A stretch of 32,170 nt of DNA, taken from the NCBI RefSeq assembly GCF_000980885.2, contig NZ_LBDA02000088.1, positions 1-32,170 on the forward strand. Direction: 5' to 3'. Shown piece after piece: positions 1 through 7,928 of this stretch. Every line of letters begins with the position of its first letter. Positions within the stretch are counted from its first letter, which is position 1. The notes beneath the pieces were generated by a model. It worked only from the letters and a program-made list of their open reading frames with translations. It was not told the DNA's origin and ran no database searches. Position numbers and translations under genes: made by a program. Source of the stretch: Streptomyces malaysiense. GTDB taxonomy: Bacteria; Actinomycetota; Actinomycetes; Streptomycetales; Streptomycetaceae.

Positions 1-33
1 ATCGACGCCATCAACCGATTCCGGAACATCTGA
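1..33 (+). CDS. ccr: Crotonyl-CoA carboxylase/reductase, C-terminal end (partial)
   Basis: Only the last ten codons (IDAINRFRNI) and the TGA stop lie in the window. The identification rests on two things: the tail resembles the C-terminus of Ccr proteins, and the gene sits 9 bp upstream of meaA, where ccr normally lies in Streptomyces. Ccr reductively carboxylates crotonyl-CoA to ethylmalonyl-CoA with NADPH and CO2, which makes the substrate that the downstream MeaA (after epimerisation) rearranges. The short gap to meaA implies one transcript. A second ccr begins at 31966. Ten residues are too few for certainty by themselves. Confidence 0.7.
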   Translation: MDAINRFRNI

Positions 34-42
34 GAGCCCTAG

Positions 43-2070
43 ATGACAGAGCGTCAGAAGGACCGTCCGTGGCTCATGCGGACGTACGCCGGCCACTCGA
101 CGGCCGAGGCGTCCAACGAGCTGTACCGGCGCAACCTCGCCAAGGGCCAGACGGGTCTGTCGGTGGCGTTCGACCTGCCGACGCAGACCGGCTACGACCC
201 CGACCACATCCTCGCCCGCGGCGAGGTCGGCCGGGTGGGCGTGCCCGTCTCGCACGTCGGTGACATGCGCCGGCTGTTCCAGGACATCCCCCTGGAGCAG
301 ATGAACACCTCGATGACGATCAACGCCACCGCCATGTGGCTGCTGGCGCTCTACCAGGTCGTCGCCGAGGAGCAGGGCGCGGACGTCACCAAGCTCCAGG
401 GCACGACCCAGAACGACATCGTCAAGGAGTACCTGTCCCGCGGCACGCACGTCTTCCCGCCGGGGCCCTCGCTCCGACTGACGACGGACATGATCGCGTA
501 CACGGTCTCCCACATCCCGAAGTGGAACCCGATCAACATCTGCAGCTACCACCTGCAGGAGGCCGGGGCCACGCCGGTGCAGGAGATCGCGTACGCGATG
601 TCCACCGCGATCGCCGTGCTGGACGCCGTGCGCGACAGCGGACAGGTGCCGCGGGAGCGCATGGGCGACGTGGTCGCGCGCATCTCCTTCTTCGTCAACG
701 CGGGCGTCCGCTTCGTCGAGGAGATGTGCAAGATGCGGGCGTTCGGGCGCATCTGGGACCAGGTCACCCGCGAGCGGTACGGCATCGAGAACCCCAAGCA
801 GCGCCGCTTCCGCTACGGCGTCCAGGTCAACTCCCTCGGCCTGACCGAGGCGCAGCCGGAGAACAACGTCCAGCGGATCGTCCTGGAGATGCTGGCCGTG
901 ACGCTCTCCAAGGACGCCCGCGCGCGCGCCGTCCAGCTCCCGGCCTGGAACGAGGCCCTCGGTCTGCCCCGCCCCTGGGACCAGCAGTGGAGCCTGCGCA
1001 TCCAGCAGGTGCTCGCCTACGAGAGCGACCTGCTGGAGTACGAGGACATCTTCGACGGCTCGAAGGTGATCGAGGCCAAGGTGGCGCAGCTGGTCACCGA
1101 GTCCCTCGCGGAGATGGAGCGGATCGAGGAGATGGGCGGCGCGATGGCCGCCGTCGAATCCGGCTACCTGAAGTCCCAGCTGGTCTCCTCGCACGCCGAG
1201 CGCCGGGCCCGCATCGAGTCCGGCGACGAGAAGATCATCGGTGTCAACGCCTTCGAGGGCACCGAGCCCAACCCGCTCACCGCCGACCTCGACACCGCGA
1301 TCCAGACGGTGGACCCGGCGGTCGAGGCCCGGGTCATCGCCTCGCTCCGGCAGTGGCGGGACTCCCGCTACCAGCCGCCGTTCAACCACCCGCGCCCCTG
1401 CAAGGCGCTGGAGCGGCTGAAGGAGGCCGCACGTGGCACCGACAACCTGATGGAGGCCACCCTGGAGTGCGCCCGCGCCGGCGCCACGACCGGCGAGTGG
1501 GCGGGGGCGCTGCGCGAGGTGTTCGGCGAGTACCGGGCGCCCACCGGGGTCTCCTCCGCGCCGGTGGCCGTCCCCGTCGAGGCCGGCTCGGCGCTCGCCG
1601 AGGTCCGCGCCAAGGTGGACGCCACGGCCCGCGACCTGGGCGTCGGCAAGCTGCGCTTCCTGGTCGGCAAGCCGGGCCTGGACGGGCACTCCAACGGCGC
1701 CGAGCAAATCGCGGTACGCGCCCGCGACGCCGGCTTCGAGGTGGTCTACCAGGGCATCCGGCTCACTCCCGAGCAGATCGTGGACGCGGCCCTCGCCGAG
1801 GACGTGCACGCGGTCGGCCTGTCGATCCTCTCCGGCTCGCACGCCCAGCTGGTCCCGGACGTGCTCCAGCGCCTGCGTGTGGCGGGTGCCACAGATATAC
1901 CGGTGATCGCAGGTGGCATCATCCCGAACGGTGACGCCGAACAGCTCAGGGCCGCCGGAGTGGCCGCCGTCTTCACCCCGAAGGACTTCGACATCACCGG
2001 GATCATCGGCCGCATCGTCGACGAGATCCGGACCGCGAACAAGCTCGACCCCCTGGAGGTCCCCGCATGA
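43..2070 (+). CDS. meaA: Ethylmalonyl-CoA mutase (coenzyme B12-dependent)
   Basis: This 675-residue protein belongs to the methylmalonyl-CoA mutase superfamily and is the full single-chain length expected for MeaA. The N-terminal TIM-barrel substrate domain carries TGLSVAFDLPTQTGYDPDH near residues 37-55. The C-terminal cobalamin domain has the DxHxxG motif with D547, H549 and G552 (DGHSNG), followed by LSILSGSH and VIAGGIIP, as in base-off/His-on B12 enzymes. It converts (2R)-ethylmalonyl-CoA to (2S)-methylsuccinyl-CoA in the ethylmalonyl-CoA pathway. The ATG lies 9 bp after the ccr stop, and the stop overlaps the next start in ATGA, so the operon is translationally coupled. A plain methylmalonyl-CoA mutase is the main alternative, but the neighbours (Ccr and methylsuccinyl-CoA dehydrogenase) favour MeaA strongly. 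Confidence 0.95.
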   Translation: MTERQKDRPWLMRTYAGHSTAEASNELYRRNLAKGQTGLSVAFDLPTQTGYDPDHILARGEVGRVGVPVSHVGDMRRLFQDIPLEQMNTSMTINATAMWLLALYQVVAEEQGADVTKLQGTTQNDIVKEYLSRGTHVFPPGPSLRLTTDMIAYTVSHIPKWNPINICSYHLQEAGATPVQEIAYAMSTAIAVLDAVRDSGQVPRERMGDVVARISFFVNAGVRFVEEMCKMRAFGRIWDQVTRERYGIENPKQRRFRYGVQVNSLGLTEAQPENNVQRIVLEMLAVTLSKDARARAVQLPAWNEALGLPRPWDQQWSLRIQQVLAYESDLLEYEDIFDGSKVIEAKVAQLVTESLAEMERIEEMGGAMAAVESGYLKSQLVSSHAERRARIESGDEKIIGVNAFEGTEPNPLTADLDTAIQTVDPAVEARVIASLRQWRDSRYQPPFNHPRPCKALERLKEAARGTDNLMEATLECARAGATTGEWAGALREVFGEYRAPTGVSSAPVAVPVEAGSALAEVRAKVDATARDLGVGKLRFLVGKPGLDGHSNGAEQIAVRARDAGFEVVYQGIRLTPEQIVDAALAEDVHAVGLSILSGSHAQLVPDVLQRLRVAGATDIPVIAGGIIPNGDAEQLRAAGVAAVFTPKDFDITGIIGRIVDEIRTANKLDPLEVPA

Positions 2071-3080
2071 CCGCCCGCCCGTCTCCCGCCACCGCCCCTC
2101 CGGCGAGCGGCTCCACCGCATCCCGTTTCGACCGTCTGCGTCCGCGGCGTTCGTGCCTTGCCGTGCCCGGCTCGAACCCGCGGTTCCTGGAGAAGGCCCA
2201 GGGCCTGCCGGCGGACCAGGTCTTCCTGGACCTGGAGGACGCGTGCGCCCCGCTCGCCAAGCCCGAGGCACGGCACACCATCGTCAAGTTCCTCAACGAG
2301 GGTGACTGGACGGGCAAGACGCGGGTGGTCCGCGTCAACGACTGGACGACCGAGTGGACGTACCGCGACGTCGTGACGGTCGTCGAGGGCGCCGGGCCGA
2401 ACCTCGACTGCATCATGCTGCCGAAGGTGCAGAACGCCGAGCAGATCGTGGCGCTCGACCTGCTGCTCACCCAGATCGAGAAGACGATGGGCTTCGAGGT
2501 CGGCCGGATCGGCATCGAGGCGCAGATCGAGAACGCGCAGGGCCTGAACAACGTCAACGCGATCGCGCAGGCCTCCCCGCGCATCGAGACCATCATCTTC
2601 GGCCCGGCCGACTTCATGGCCTCCATCAACATGAAGTCCCTGGTCGTGGGCGAGCAGCCGCCCGGCTACCCGGCGGACGCCTACCACTACATCCTGATGA
2701 AGATCCTGATGGCCGCCCGCGCCAACGACCTCCAGGCGATCGACGGTCCCTACCTCCAGATCCGCAACGTCGACGGCTACCGCGAGGTCGCCCAGCGCGC
2801 CGCCGCGCTCGGCTTCGACGGCAAGTGGGTGCTGCACCCGGGCCAGGTCGAGGCGTCCAACGAGATCTTCTCGCCCTCCCAGGAGGACTACGACCACGCC
2901 GAGCTGATCCTGGACGCGTACGACTACTACACGTCCGAGGCCGGCGGCAAGAAGGGCTCCGCGATGCTCGGCGACGAGATGATCGACGAGGCCAGCCGCA
3001 AGATGGCCCTGGTCATCTCCGGCAAGGGGCGCGCGGCCGGCATGCGCCGCACCACCAAGTTCGAGATCCCGGAGGGCTGA
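2067..3080 (+). CDS. mcl: HpcH/HpaI (CitE-like) lyase, beta-methylmalyl-CoA/malyl-CoA lyase
   Basis: The 337-residue protein is of the CitE/HpcH aldolase family. Visible family features are PGSNPRFLEKA near residue 34, the metal-ligand region FLDLEDACAP, IEAQIENAQGL, FGPADFMAS and the late segment KWVLHPGQVEASNEIFSPS. In this pathway the enzyme cleaves beta-methylmalyl-CoA to glyoxylate and propionyl-CoA, and may also handle malyl-CoA. The ATG overlaps the meaA stop (ATGA). The first 25 residues are Ala/Ser/Pro-rich and probably disordered, so a slightly later start cannot be excluded. The substrate is inferred from operon context, since citrate lyase beta chains share the fold; the absence of citDF-like genes argues against citrate lyase. 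Confidence 0.9.
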   Translation: MTARPSPATAPPASGSTASRFDRLRPRRSCLAVPGSNPRFLEKAQGLPADQVFLDLEDACAPLAKPEARHTIVKFLNEGDWTGKTRVVRVNDWTTEWTYRDVVTVVEGAGPNLDCIMLPKVQNAEQIVALDLLLTQIEKTMGFEVGRIGIEAQIENAQGLNNVNAIAQASPRIETIIFGPADFMASINMKSLVVGEQPPGYPADAYHYILMKILMAARANDLQAIDGPYLQIRNVDGYREVAQRAAALGFDGKWVLHPGQVEASNEIFSPSQEDYDHAELILDAYDYYTSEAGGKKGSAMLGDEMIDEASRKMALVISGKGRAAGMRRTTKFEIPEG

Positions 3081-3085
3081 GCGCG

Positions 3086-3598
3086 ATGCAGTTCGGACGC
3101 ACCTACGAGGAGTTCGAGGTCGGGGCGACGTACAAGCACTGGCCGGGCAAGACGGTCACCGAGTACGACGACCACCTGTTCTGCCTCCTCACCATGAACC
3201 ACCACCCGCTCCACATGGACACCAACTACGCGGAGAAGACGACGGACTTCGGCAAGAACGTCGTCGTCGGGAACTACATCTACTCGCTGCTGCTCGGCAT
3301 GTCCGTGCCGGACGTCTCCGGCAAGGCGATCGCCAACCTGGAGATCGAGTCGCTCAGGCACGTGGCGCCGACCTTCCACGGCGACACGATCTACGGCCAG
3401 ACGACCGTGCTGGACAAGTGGCCGTCGAAGTCGAAGAACGACCGCGGCATCGTCTACGTCGAGACCGAGGGCTACAAGCAGGACGGCACCCTGGTGTGCG
3501 TCTTCCGCCGCAAGGTGATGGTGCCGACCGAGACGTACACCAAGGAGCGCGGCGGCGAGCAGCCGGGCCGCCCGGAGCTGAAGCAGCAGGAGAAGTGA
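3086..3598 (+). CDS. MaoC-family hydratase, probable mesaconyl-CoA hydratase
   Basis: This 170-residue single hot-dog-fold protein has the MaoC/hydratase-2 signature around LLTMNHHPLHMDTNYAEKT (residues about 33-51) and a typical FRRKVMVP strand near the end. It should interconvert mesaconyl-CoA and beta-methylmalyl-CoA, the step between the flanking dehydrogenase and lyase. The ATG is 5 bp after the lyase stop, and its own stop overlaps the next start in TGATG, so all four genes are coupled. It is about half the length of the two-domain Mch of Rhodobacter, so it would act as a dimer of single domains. The function is inferred from family and operon. Confidence 0.88.
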   Translation: MQFGRTYEEFEVGATYKHWPGKTVTEYDDHLFCLLTMNHHPLHMDTNYAEKTTDFGKNVVVGNYIYSLLLGMSVPDVSGKAIANLEIESLRHVAPTFHGDTIYGQTTVLDKWPSKSKNDRGIVYVETEGYKQDGTLVCVFRRKVMVPTETYTKERGGEQPGRPELKQQEK

Positions 3599-4803
3599 TG
3601 GCGCGCCTCGCCCAGACCGCCGGTCTGACCGACGTACAGCAGGAGATCGTCTCCACCGTCCGGGACTTCGTCGACAAGGAGATCATCCCGGTCGCGACCG
3701 AGCTGGAGCACCGCGACGAGTACCCGCAGCAGATCGTGGACGGCCTCAAGGAGCTGGGCCTGTTCGGTCTGATGATCCCCGAGGAGTACGGGGGTCTGGG
3801 CGAGTCGCTGCTCACCTACGCGCTGTGCGTGGAGGAGATCGCCCGCGGCTGGATGTCGGTGTCCGGCATCATCAACACCCACTTCATCGTCGCGTACATG
3901 CTCAAGCAGCACGGCACGCAGGAGCAGAAGGACCACTTCCTGCCGCGGATGGCGGCCGGTGACATCCGGGGCGCCTTCTCGATGTCGGAGCCGGCCCTCG
4001 GCTCCGACGTGTCGGCGATCAGCTCCAAGGCGGTCAAGGAAGGCGACGAATACGTCCTGACCGGCCAGAAGATGTGGCTGACCAACGGCGGCACGTCGTC
4101 CCTCGTGGCCGTCCTGGTGCGCAGCGACGAGGGCCACCCGGAGGGCACGGCCGCGCACAGGTCCATGACCACCTTCCTGGTCGAGAAGGAGCCGGGCTTC
4201 GGCGAGGTCCGGCCGGGCCTCACCATCCCCGGCAAGATCGAGAAGATGGGCTACAAGGGCGTCGACACCACCGAGCTGATCATGGACGGGCTGCGGGTCC
4301 CGGCCGATCGGGTGCTCGGCGGCGTCACCGGCCGAGGTTTTTACCAAATGATGGACGGCGTGGAGGTCGGCCGGGTCAATGTCGCGGCCCGCGGCTGCGG
4401 CGTCGCCCAGCGCGCCTTCGAGCTGGGCGTGCGCTACGCCCAGCAGCGGCACACCTTCGGCAAGGCGATCGCCCAGCACCAGGCCATCCAGTTCAAGCTG
4501 GCCGAGATGGCGACCAAGGTCGAGGCCGCCCACGCGATGATGGTCAACGCGGCCCGCAAAAAGGACTCCGGGCAGCGAAACGACCTGGAGGCGGGCATGG
4601 CGAAGTACCTCGCCTCCGAGTACTGCAAGGAGGTCGTGGAGGACGCCTTCCGCATCCACGGCGGGTACGGTTTCTCCAAGGAGTACGAGATCGAGCGCCT
4701 GTACCGTGAGGCGCCGATGCTGCTCATCGGTGAAGGTACCGCCGAGATCCAGAAAATGATCATCGGCCGCAGGTTGCTCGAAGAGTATCGATTCCAGGGC
4801 TGA
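3598..4803 (+). CDS. mcd: Acyl-CoA dehydrogenase, probable (2S)-methylsuccinyl-CoA dehydrogenase
   Basis: This is a 401-residue flavoprotein of normal acyl-CoA dehydrogenase length. It shows the FAD/substrate motif FSMSEPALGSDVS near residues 127-139, KMWLTNGG, RHTFGKAIAQHQAIQF, the IHGGYGFSKEY motif, and LIGEGTAEIQ, in which E379 is the expected catalytic base. It would oxidise methylsuccinyl-CoA to mesaconyl-CoA. The start codon overlaps the hydratase stop (TGATG). It is the last gene of the ccr-meaA operon, with a strong hairpin 10 bp downstream. Substrate assignment depends on the operon; by sequence alone it could be another short-chain acyl-CoA dehydrogenase. Confidence 0.92.
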   Translation: MARLAQTAGLTDVQQEIVSTVRDFVDKEIIPVATELEHRDEYPQQIVDGLKELGLFGLMIPEEYGGLGESLLTYALCVEEIARGWMSVSGIINTHFIVAYMLKQHGTQEQKDHFLPRMAAGDIRGAFSMSEPALGSDVSAISSKAVKEGDEYVLTGQKMWLTNGGTSSLVAVLVRSDEGHPEGTAAHRSMTTFLVEKEPGFGEVRPGLTIPGKIEKMGYKGVDTTELIMDGLRVPADRVLGGVTGRGFYQMMDGVEVGRVNVAARGCGVAQRAFELGVRYAQQRHTFGKAIAQHQAIQFKLAEMATKVEAAHAMMVNAARKKDSGQRNDLEAGMAKYLASEYCKEVVEDAFRIHGGYGFSKEYEIERLYREAPMLLIGEGTAEIQKMIIGRRLLEEYRFQG

Positions 4804-4812
4804 TTGTCCGCA

Positions 4813-4851
4813 TACGGGGTGTTTTCTTCGAGGGGAAGATCACACCCCGTA
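4813..4851 (+). terminator. Hairpin terminator after the ethylmalonyl-CoA operon
   Basis: A perfect 10-bp inverted repeat (tacggggtgt at 4813-4822, acaccccgta at 4842-4851) encloses a second 5-bp stem (4825-4829 with 4835-4839), giving one long hairpin with a small internal loop. It starts 10 bp after the mcd stop. There is no long U-run, as is usual in Streptomyces terminators. Confidence 0.8.
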
Positions 4852-4895
4852 GAGGTTGTTCAGCCGGTCTTCGGCCGCCGACTCGGCTGCCTGGC

Positions 4896-4926
4896 TTGCC
4901 CAGTTGCGGCCCGCGACCGGTACGAT
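4896..4926 (+). promoter_or_regulatory. Candidate promoter of psd-pssA
   Basis: TTGCCC at 4896-4901 and TACGAT at 4921-4926 are separated by 19 bp, a slightly long spacer for a housekeeping sigma factor. They lie downstream of the terminator and about 57 bp before the psd start. Pattern match only. Confidence 0.4.
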
Positions 4927-4983
4927 CCCCGGAAAGCCGCCGTCCCCCGTCTTGCGCGGCATCATCCGCTACGAAGGTCATCC

Positions 4984-5640
4984 ATGCCCCACAGCCAAAC
5001 CTCTGCACCTCGCGACAGCCGAGCCGGCGTACGCCTCGCGCGCGGAGCATCGCCGTGGCTTCTCCCGACCGTCGCCACCGCAGCCCTCAGCCTGGCCCGC
5101 GCCCGCCGCTCGGGTGCCGCCAAGGCGGTAGCCGTGCCCGCCACCGCGCTCGCGGCGGGCATGCTGTGGTTCTTCCGCGACCCGGAGCGAGAGATCACCC
5201 GGGGCCGGGTCATCTCCCCGGCCGACGGCGTGGTGCAGAGCATCATGCCCTGGAAGGACGGGCGCACCCGCGTCGCCATCTTCATGAGCCCGCTCAATGT
5301 CCATGTCAACCGCGCGCCGCTCGCGGGCACGGTGACGTCGGTCGAGCACATCCCCGGCGGCTTTGTTCCGGCTTTCAACAAGGAGAGCGAGAACAACGAG
5401 CGCGTAGTCTGGCATCTCGACACCGAACTCGGCGACATCGAGATGATCCAGATCGCCGGCGCGGTGGCCCGCCGCATCGTGCCCTACATCCCTTCGGGCA
5501 CGAAGGTCGAGCAGGGCGACCGTATCGGTCTGATCCGTTTCGGCTCGCGTGTCGACCTCTACCTGCCCGAGGGCGTGGAGGTGGCGGTCGAGGTCGGACA
5601 GAAGACCGTGGCTGGGGTGACTCGCATTGACCGTGATTGA
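4984..5640 (+). CDS. psd: Phosphatidylserine decarboxylase proenzyme
   Basis: The 218-residue protein decarboxylates phosphatidylserine to phosphatidylethanolamine, using a pyruvoyl group made by self-cleavage. The cleavage motif is FGSR with S188 as the predicted pyruvoyl precursor, giving a beta chain of about 187 and an alpha chain of about 31 residues. Other family marks are WFFRDPERE, ISPADGVVQSI, FMSPLNVHVNR and HIPGGFVPAFNKESENNER. A hydrophobic stretch near residues 25-60 probably anchors it at the membrane. The length fits the short PSD-A type. The ATG at 4984 is chosen because AAGG lies about 8 nt upstream and conservation begins after it, although the frame is open back to 4804. 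It overlaps pssA by 14 bp. Confidence 0.93.
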   Translation: MPHSQTSAPRDSRAGVRLARGASPWLLPTVATAALSLARARRSGAAKAVAVPATALAAGMLWFFRDPEREITRGRVISPADGVVQSIMPWKDGRTRVAIFMSPLNVHVNRAPLAGTVTSVEHIPGGFVPAFNKESENNERVVWHLDTELGDIEMIQIAGAVARRIVPYIPSGTKVEQGDRIGLIRFGSRVDLYLPEGVEVAVEVGQKTVAGVTRIDRD

Positions 5641-6481
5641 TCCGGAGACCCAGGCGAACTGGGTGCCCGAGGCCGACGAGGCGGACGAAGAGGAGGAGAT
5701 GCCGCTCTCGCTCCGCCTGTCGATAGCGGACACCCTCACGCTCGGTAACGCCACGTGCGGGTTCATGGCGGTGTACTTCACCACCACCGGCATCCTGATC
5801 CCGCACCTCACCGGAAGCCAGGAGTCCGGCATGGCCCGCCACAGCGCGGCCACGGCGGTCATCCTGATGCTCTGCGCGGCGGTGTTCGACCTCTTCGACG
5901 GCCTGGTGGCGCGCAAGCTGCGGTCCTCGCCGATGGGCGCGGAGCTGGACAACCTCTCCGACCTGATCAGCTTCGGCCTCGCGCCGGCGTACTTCGTCCT
6001 CGTCTACGGCATGGTCGCGGACGACGCGCACCAGAGAGTGGCGGCGCTCGGGGCAATCGTGGTGCTCCTGGCCGTCGTCCTGCGGCTCGCCCGCTTCTCG
6101 TGCGTGACGATGAAGGACGGCGTGTTCCAGGGCATGCCCTCGCCGTTCGGTGCGCTCACCGTCGTCTCGATCGTGCTCCTGGAGCTGCCGTTCGTGGCGA
6201 CGCTGCTGGCGATCGTCGGCACGGCGTGGCTGATGGTGAGCCGGGTCGAGTACCCGAAGCCGCGGGGGCGTCTCGCCGGGGCGATGCTCTCCTGGATCGT
6301 CCTGTCCATGGGCCTGCTGGCGGCCTGGGCCTTCGACGCCCCGAGCGGTCAGCTGCTCCTCCAGACGGGTTGCGCGCTCCAACTGGTCATGGGCGCCGTG
6401 ATCCCGCTGTTCGCCACGGCGCGGCGGGTGAACAACTTCCGTGACAACCGGCGGGAGGCGCGAGCGGCGCAGTTGCCGTGA
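5627..6481 (+). CDS. pssA: CDP-diacylglycerol-serine O-phosphatidyltransferase
   Basis: The 284-residue integral membrane enzyme makes phosphatidylserine from CDP-diacylglycerol and serine, the substrate of the upstream psd. The CDP-alcohol phosphatidyltransferase motif is complete: D88xxD91G92xxA95R96, then G104, D108 and D112. Several hydrophobic helices follow, and the N-terminus is acidic and cytosolic (EADEADEEEEM). The start is either TTG at 5627 or GTG at 5633; both lie inside the end of psd, so translation of the two genes is coupled. A perfect hairpin follows 12 bp after the stop. Confidence 0.93.
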   Translation: MTVIDPETQANWVPEADEADEEEEMPLSLRLSIADTLTLGNATCGFMAVYFTTTGILIPHLTGSQESGMARHSAATAVILMLCAAVFDLFDGLVARKLRSSPMGAELDNLSDLISFGLAPAYFVLVYGMVADDAHQRVAALGAIVVLLAVVLRLARFSCVTMKDGVFQGMPSPFGALTVVSIVLLELPFVATLLAIVGTAWLMVSRVEYPKPRGRLAGAMLSWIVLSMGLLAAWAFDAPSGQLLLQTGCALQLVMGAVIPLFATARRVNNFRDNRREARAAQLP

Positions 6482-6493
6482 CGGCGTCCTGAC

Positions 6494-6535
6494 CGAGGGC
6501 CCCGAATCCAGGGTTGGCTGGATTCGGGGCCCTCG
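6494..6535. terminator. Perfect 17-bp bidirectional hairpin terminator
   Basis: Bases 6494-6510 and 6519-6535 are exact reverse complements over 17 bp with an 8-nt loop. It sits between the converging pssA (+) and glycerate kinase (-), so it can serve both strands. Confidence 0.9.
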
Positions 6536-6617
6536 TGCTTCGCGCGGAGCGCCTGGGCGGCCCACCGGCCGGCCGGGGCGGGCTCCCCGGTCCCCCAAAG
6601 AGCCCGTCCCGGGGAGG

Positions 6618-7766
6618 TCACACCAGGAGGTCCTCGGCGATGCGGGAGGCGACGCGTTCCAGGATCGGACCGGCCTCCGCGACACAGCGGGAGACATCGG
6701 GCTCCACGGACGTCAGCGGGTAGGCCCGGCCGATCCCGGCCGACCGCAGCGCGGGCTCCGCCAGGGCCAGCCGCCCGCACACCGCCACGACCTCCTTGCC
6801 CGCGGCACGCGCCGCCGCCGCCACCCCGGCCGGGGCCTTTCCGTGCAGCGTCTGCTCGTCCAGGGAGCCCTCGCCGGTGATCACCAGGGACGCCCGCGCC
6901 AGCGCGGGGGCGAAGCCGAGGACGTCGAGCATGATCTCGATCCCGGGCCGGAACCGCGCGCCGAGCAGCAGCGCGCCGTAGCCGATGCCACCCGCCGCCC
7001 CCGCGCCCGGCGCCGCCGCGTACTCCACCGCACGCGCCCCGACCGAGGCCTCCAGCACCGTCACGTAGTGCCCGAGCGCCGTGTCCAGGGCCCGCACGTC
7101 GTCCGGCGAGGCCCCCTTCTGCGGGCCGTACACCGCGGGCGCGCCCTTCGGCCCGGTCAACGGGTTGTCGACGTCGCTGGCGAGCACCAGGGAGACCGAG
7201 GACAGCCGGGGGTCGAGACCGGAGAGGTCGGCGCGGGCCACGGCGGCCAGACCGCCGCCCCCCGGCGGCACCGGCTCCCCGTCCTGCCCCAGGAACCGCG
7301 CCCCGAGCGCCGCCAGCATGCCGGCGCCCCCGTCCGTGGTGGCGCTGCCGCCGACGCCGAACACGATGGTCCGCGCGCCCGCGTCCAGCGCGGCCCGCAG
7401 CAGCTCACCGGAGCCGTACGTGGAGGCCGTCAGCGGTGCGAGGACACCGGCCGGCAGCCGGTGCAGCCCGCTCGCCTCGGCCATCTCCACCACCGCGGTG
7501 CCGTCGCGCAGCGCGAACGCCGCCGTCACCGGCTCACCCAGCGGCCCGGCCACCCGCACCTCACGGCGCTCGAACCCGGCCGCGACCGCCGCCGCCACCG
7601 TGCCGTCACCGCCGTCCGCGACGGGCAGCGCCTCGACGGCCAGATCCGGCACCACCCGGCGCAGCCCGGCCGTCACCCGCTCGGCGACCTGCACGGCCGT
7701 CAGCGAGCCCTTGAACTTGTCCGCGGCGATGAGTACCCGACGGCTCTCACCCACAGCTTCCGCCAC
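6618..7766 (-). CDS. glxK: Glycerate kinase (GlxK/GarK family)
   Basis: The 382-residue protein phosphorylates D-glycerate with ATP (usually to 2-phosphoglycerate in this family). Family signatures are VLIAADKFKGSLTA near the N-terminus, LPVADGGDGTV near residues 48-58, the GVGGSATTDGGAGML loop, LASDVDNPL and the late VITGEGSLDEQT. Length is normal for the family. The GTG start at 7766 is preferred because AAGGGG lies about 8 nt upstream; a GTG four codons later is possible. It is a single gene, convergent with pssA and divergent from the ADP-ribosylglycohydrolase. It could link to glyoxylate released by the upstream pathway, but no operon supports that. Confidence 0.92.
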   Translation of the reverse strand: MAEAVGESRRVLIAADKFKGSLTAVQVAERVTAGLRRVVPDLAVEALPVADGGDGTVAAAVAAGFERREVRVAGPLGEPVTAAFALRDGTAVVEMAEASGLHRLPAGVLAPLTASTYGSGELLRAALDAGARTIVFGVGGSATTDGGAGMLAALGARFLGQDGEPVPPGGGGLAAVARADLSGLDPRLSSVSLVLASDVDNPLTGPKGAPAVYGPQKGASPDDVRALDTALGHYVTVLEASVGARAVEYAAAPGAGAAGGIGYGALLLGARFRPGIEIMLDVLGFAPALARASLVITGEGSLDEQTLHGKAPAGVAAAARAAGKEVVAVCGRLALAEPALRSAGIGRAYPLTSVEPDVSRCVAEAGPILERVASRIAEDLLV

Positions 7767-7824
7767 CTTGCCATCCCCTTGCTCTCCGGGCCCCGCACTC
7801 GTCGGGGCCAGTCGCGCCGCTGCG

Positions 7825-7854
7825 ACCCTAACCTCGGCGCCCCCTCGCCGTCAT
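7825..7854 (-). promoter_or_regulatory. Candidate promoter of the glycerate kinase gene
   Basis: Read on the minus strand, ATGACG (7854-7849) and TAGGGT (7830-7825) are separated by 18 bp, a good match to the housekeeping pattern TTGACN-N18-TANNNT. It implies a leader of about 50 nt before the GTG at 7766. Confidence 0.5.
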
Positions 7855-7928
7855 GCCCCGACCACGGGCTGAGCAGGACCGCGGTCAGAAGCGGGCGCGG
7901 GTCCGGGGAAAACGGGTAGACCCCTGCC

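Noticed and set aside
4804..4983. N-terminal extension of phosphatidylserine decarboxylase to 4804
   Set aside because: It would run through the terminator hairpin and the candidate promoter; ATG at 4984 has a ribosome binding site and normal family length.
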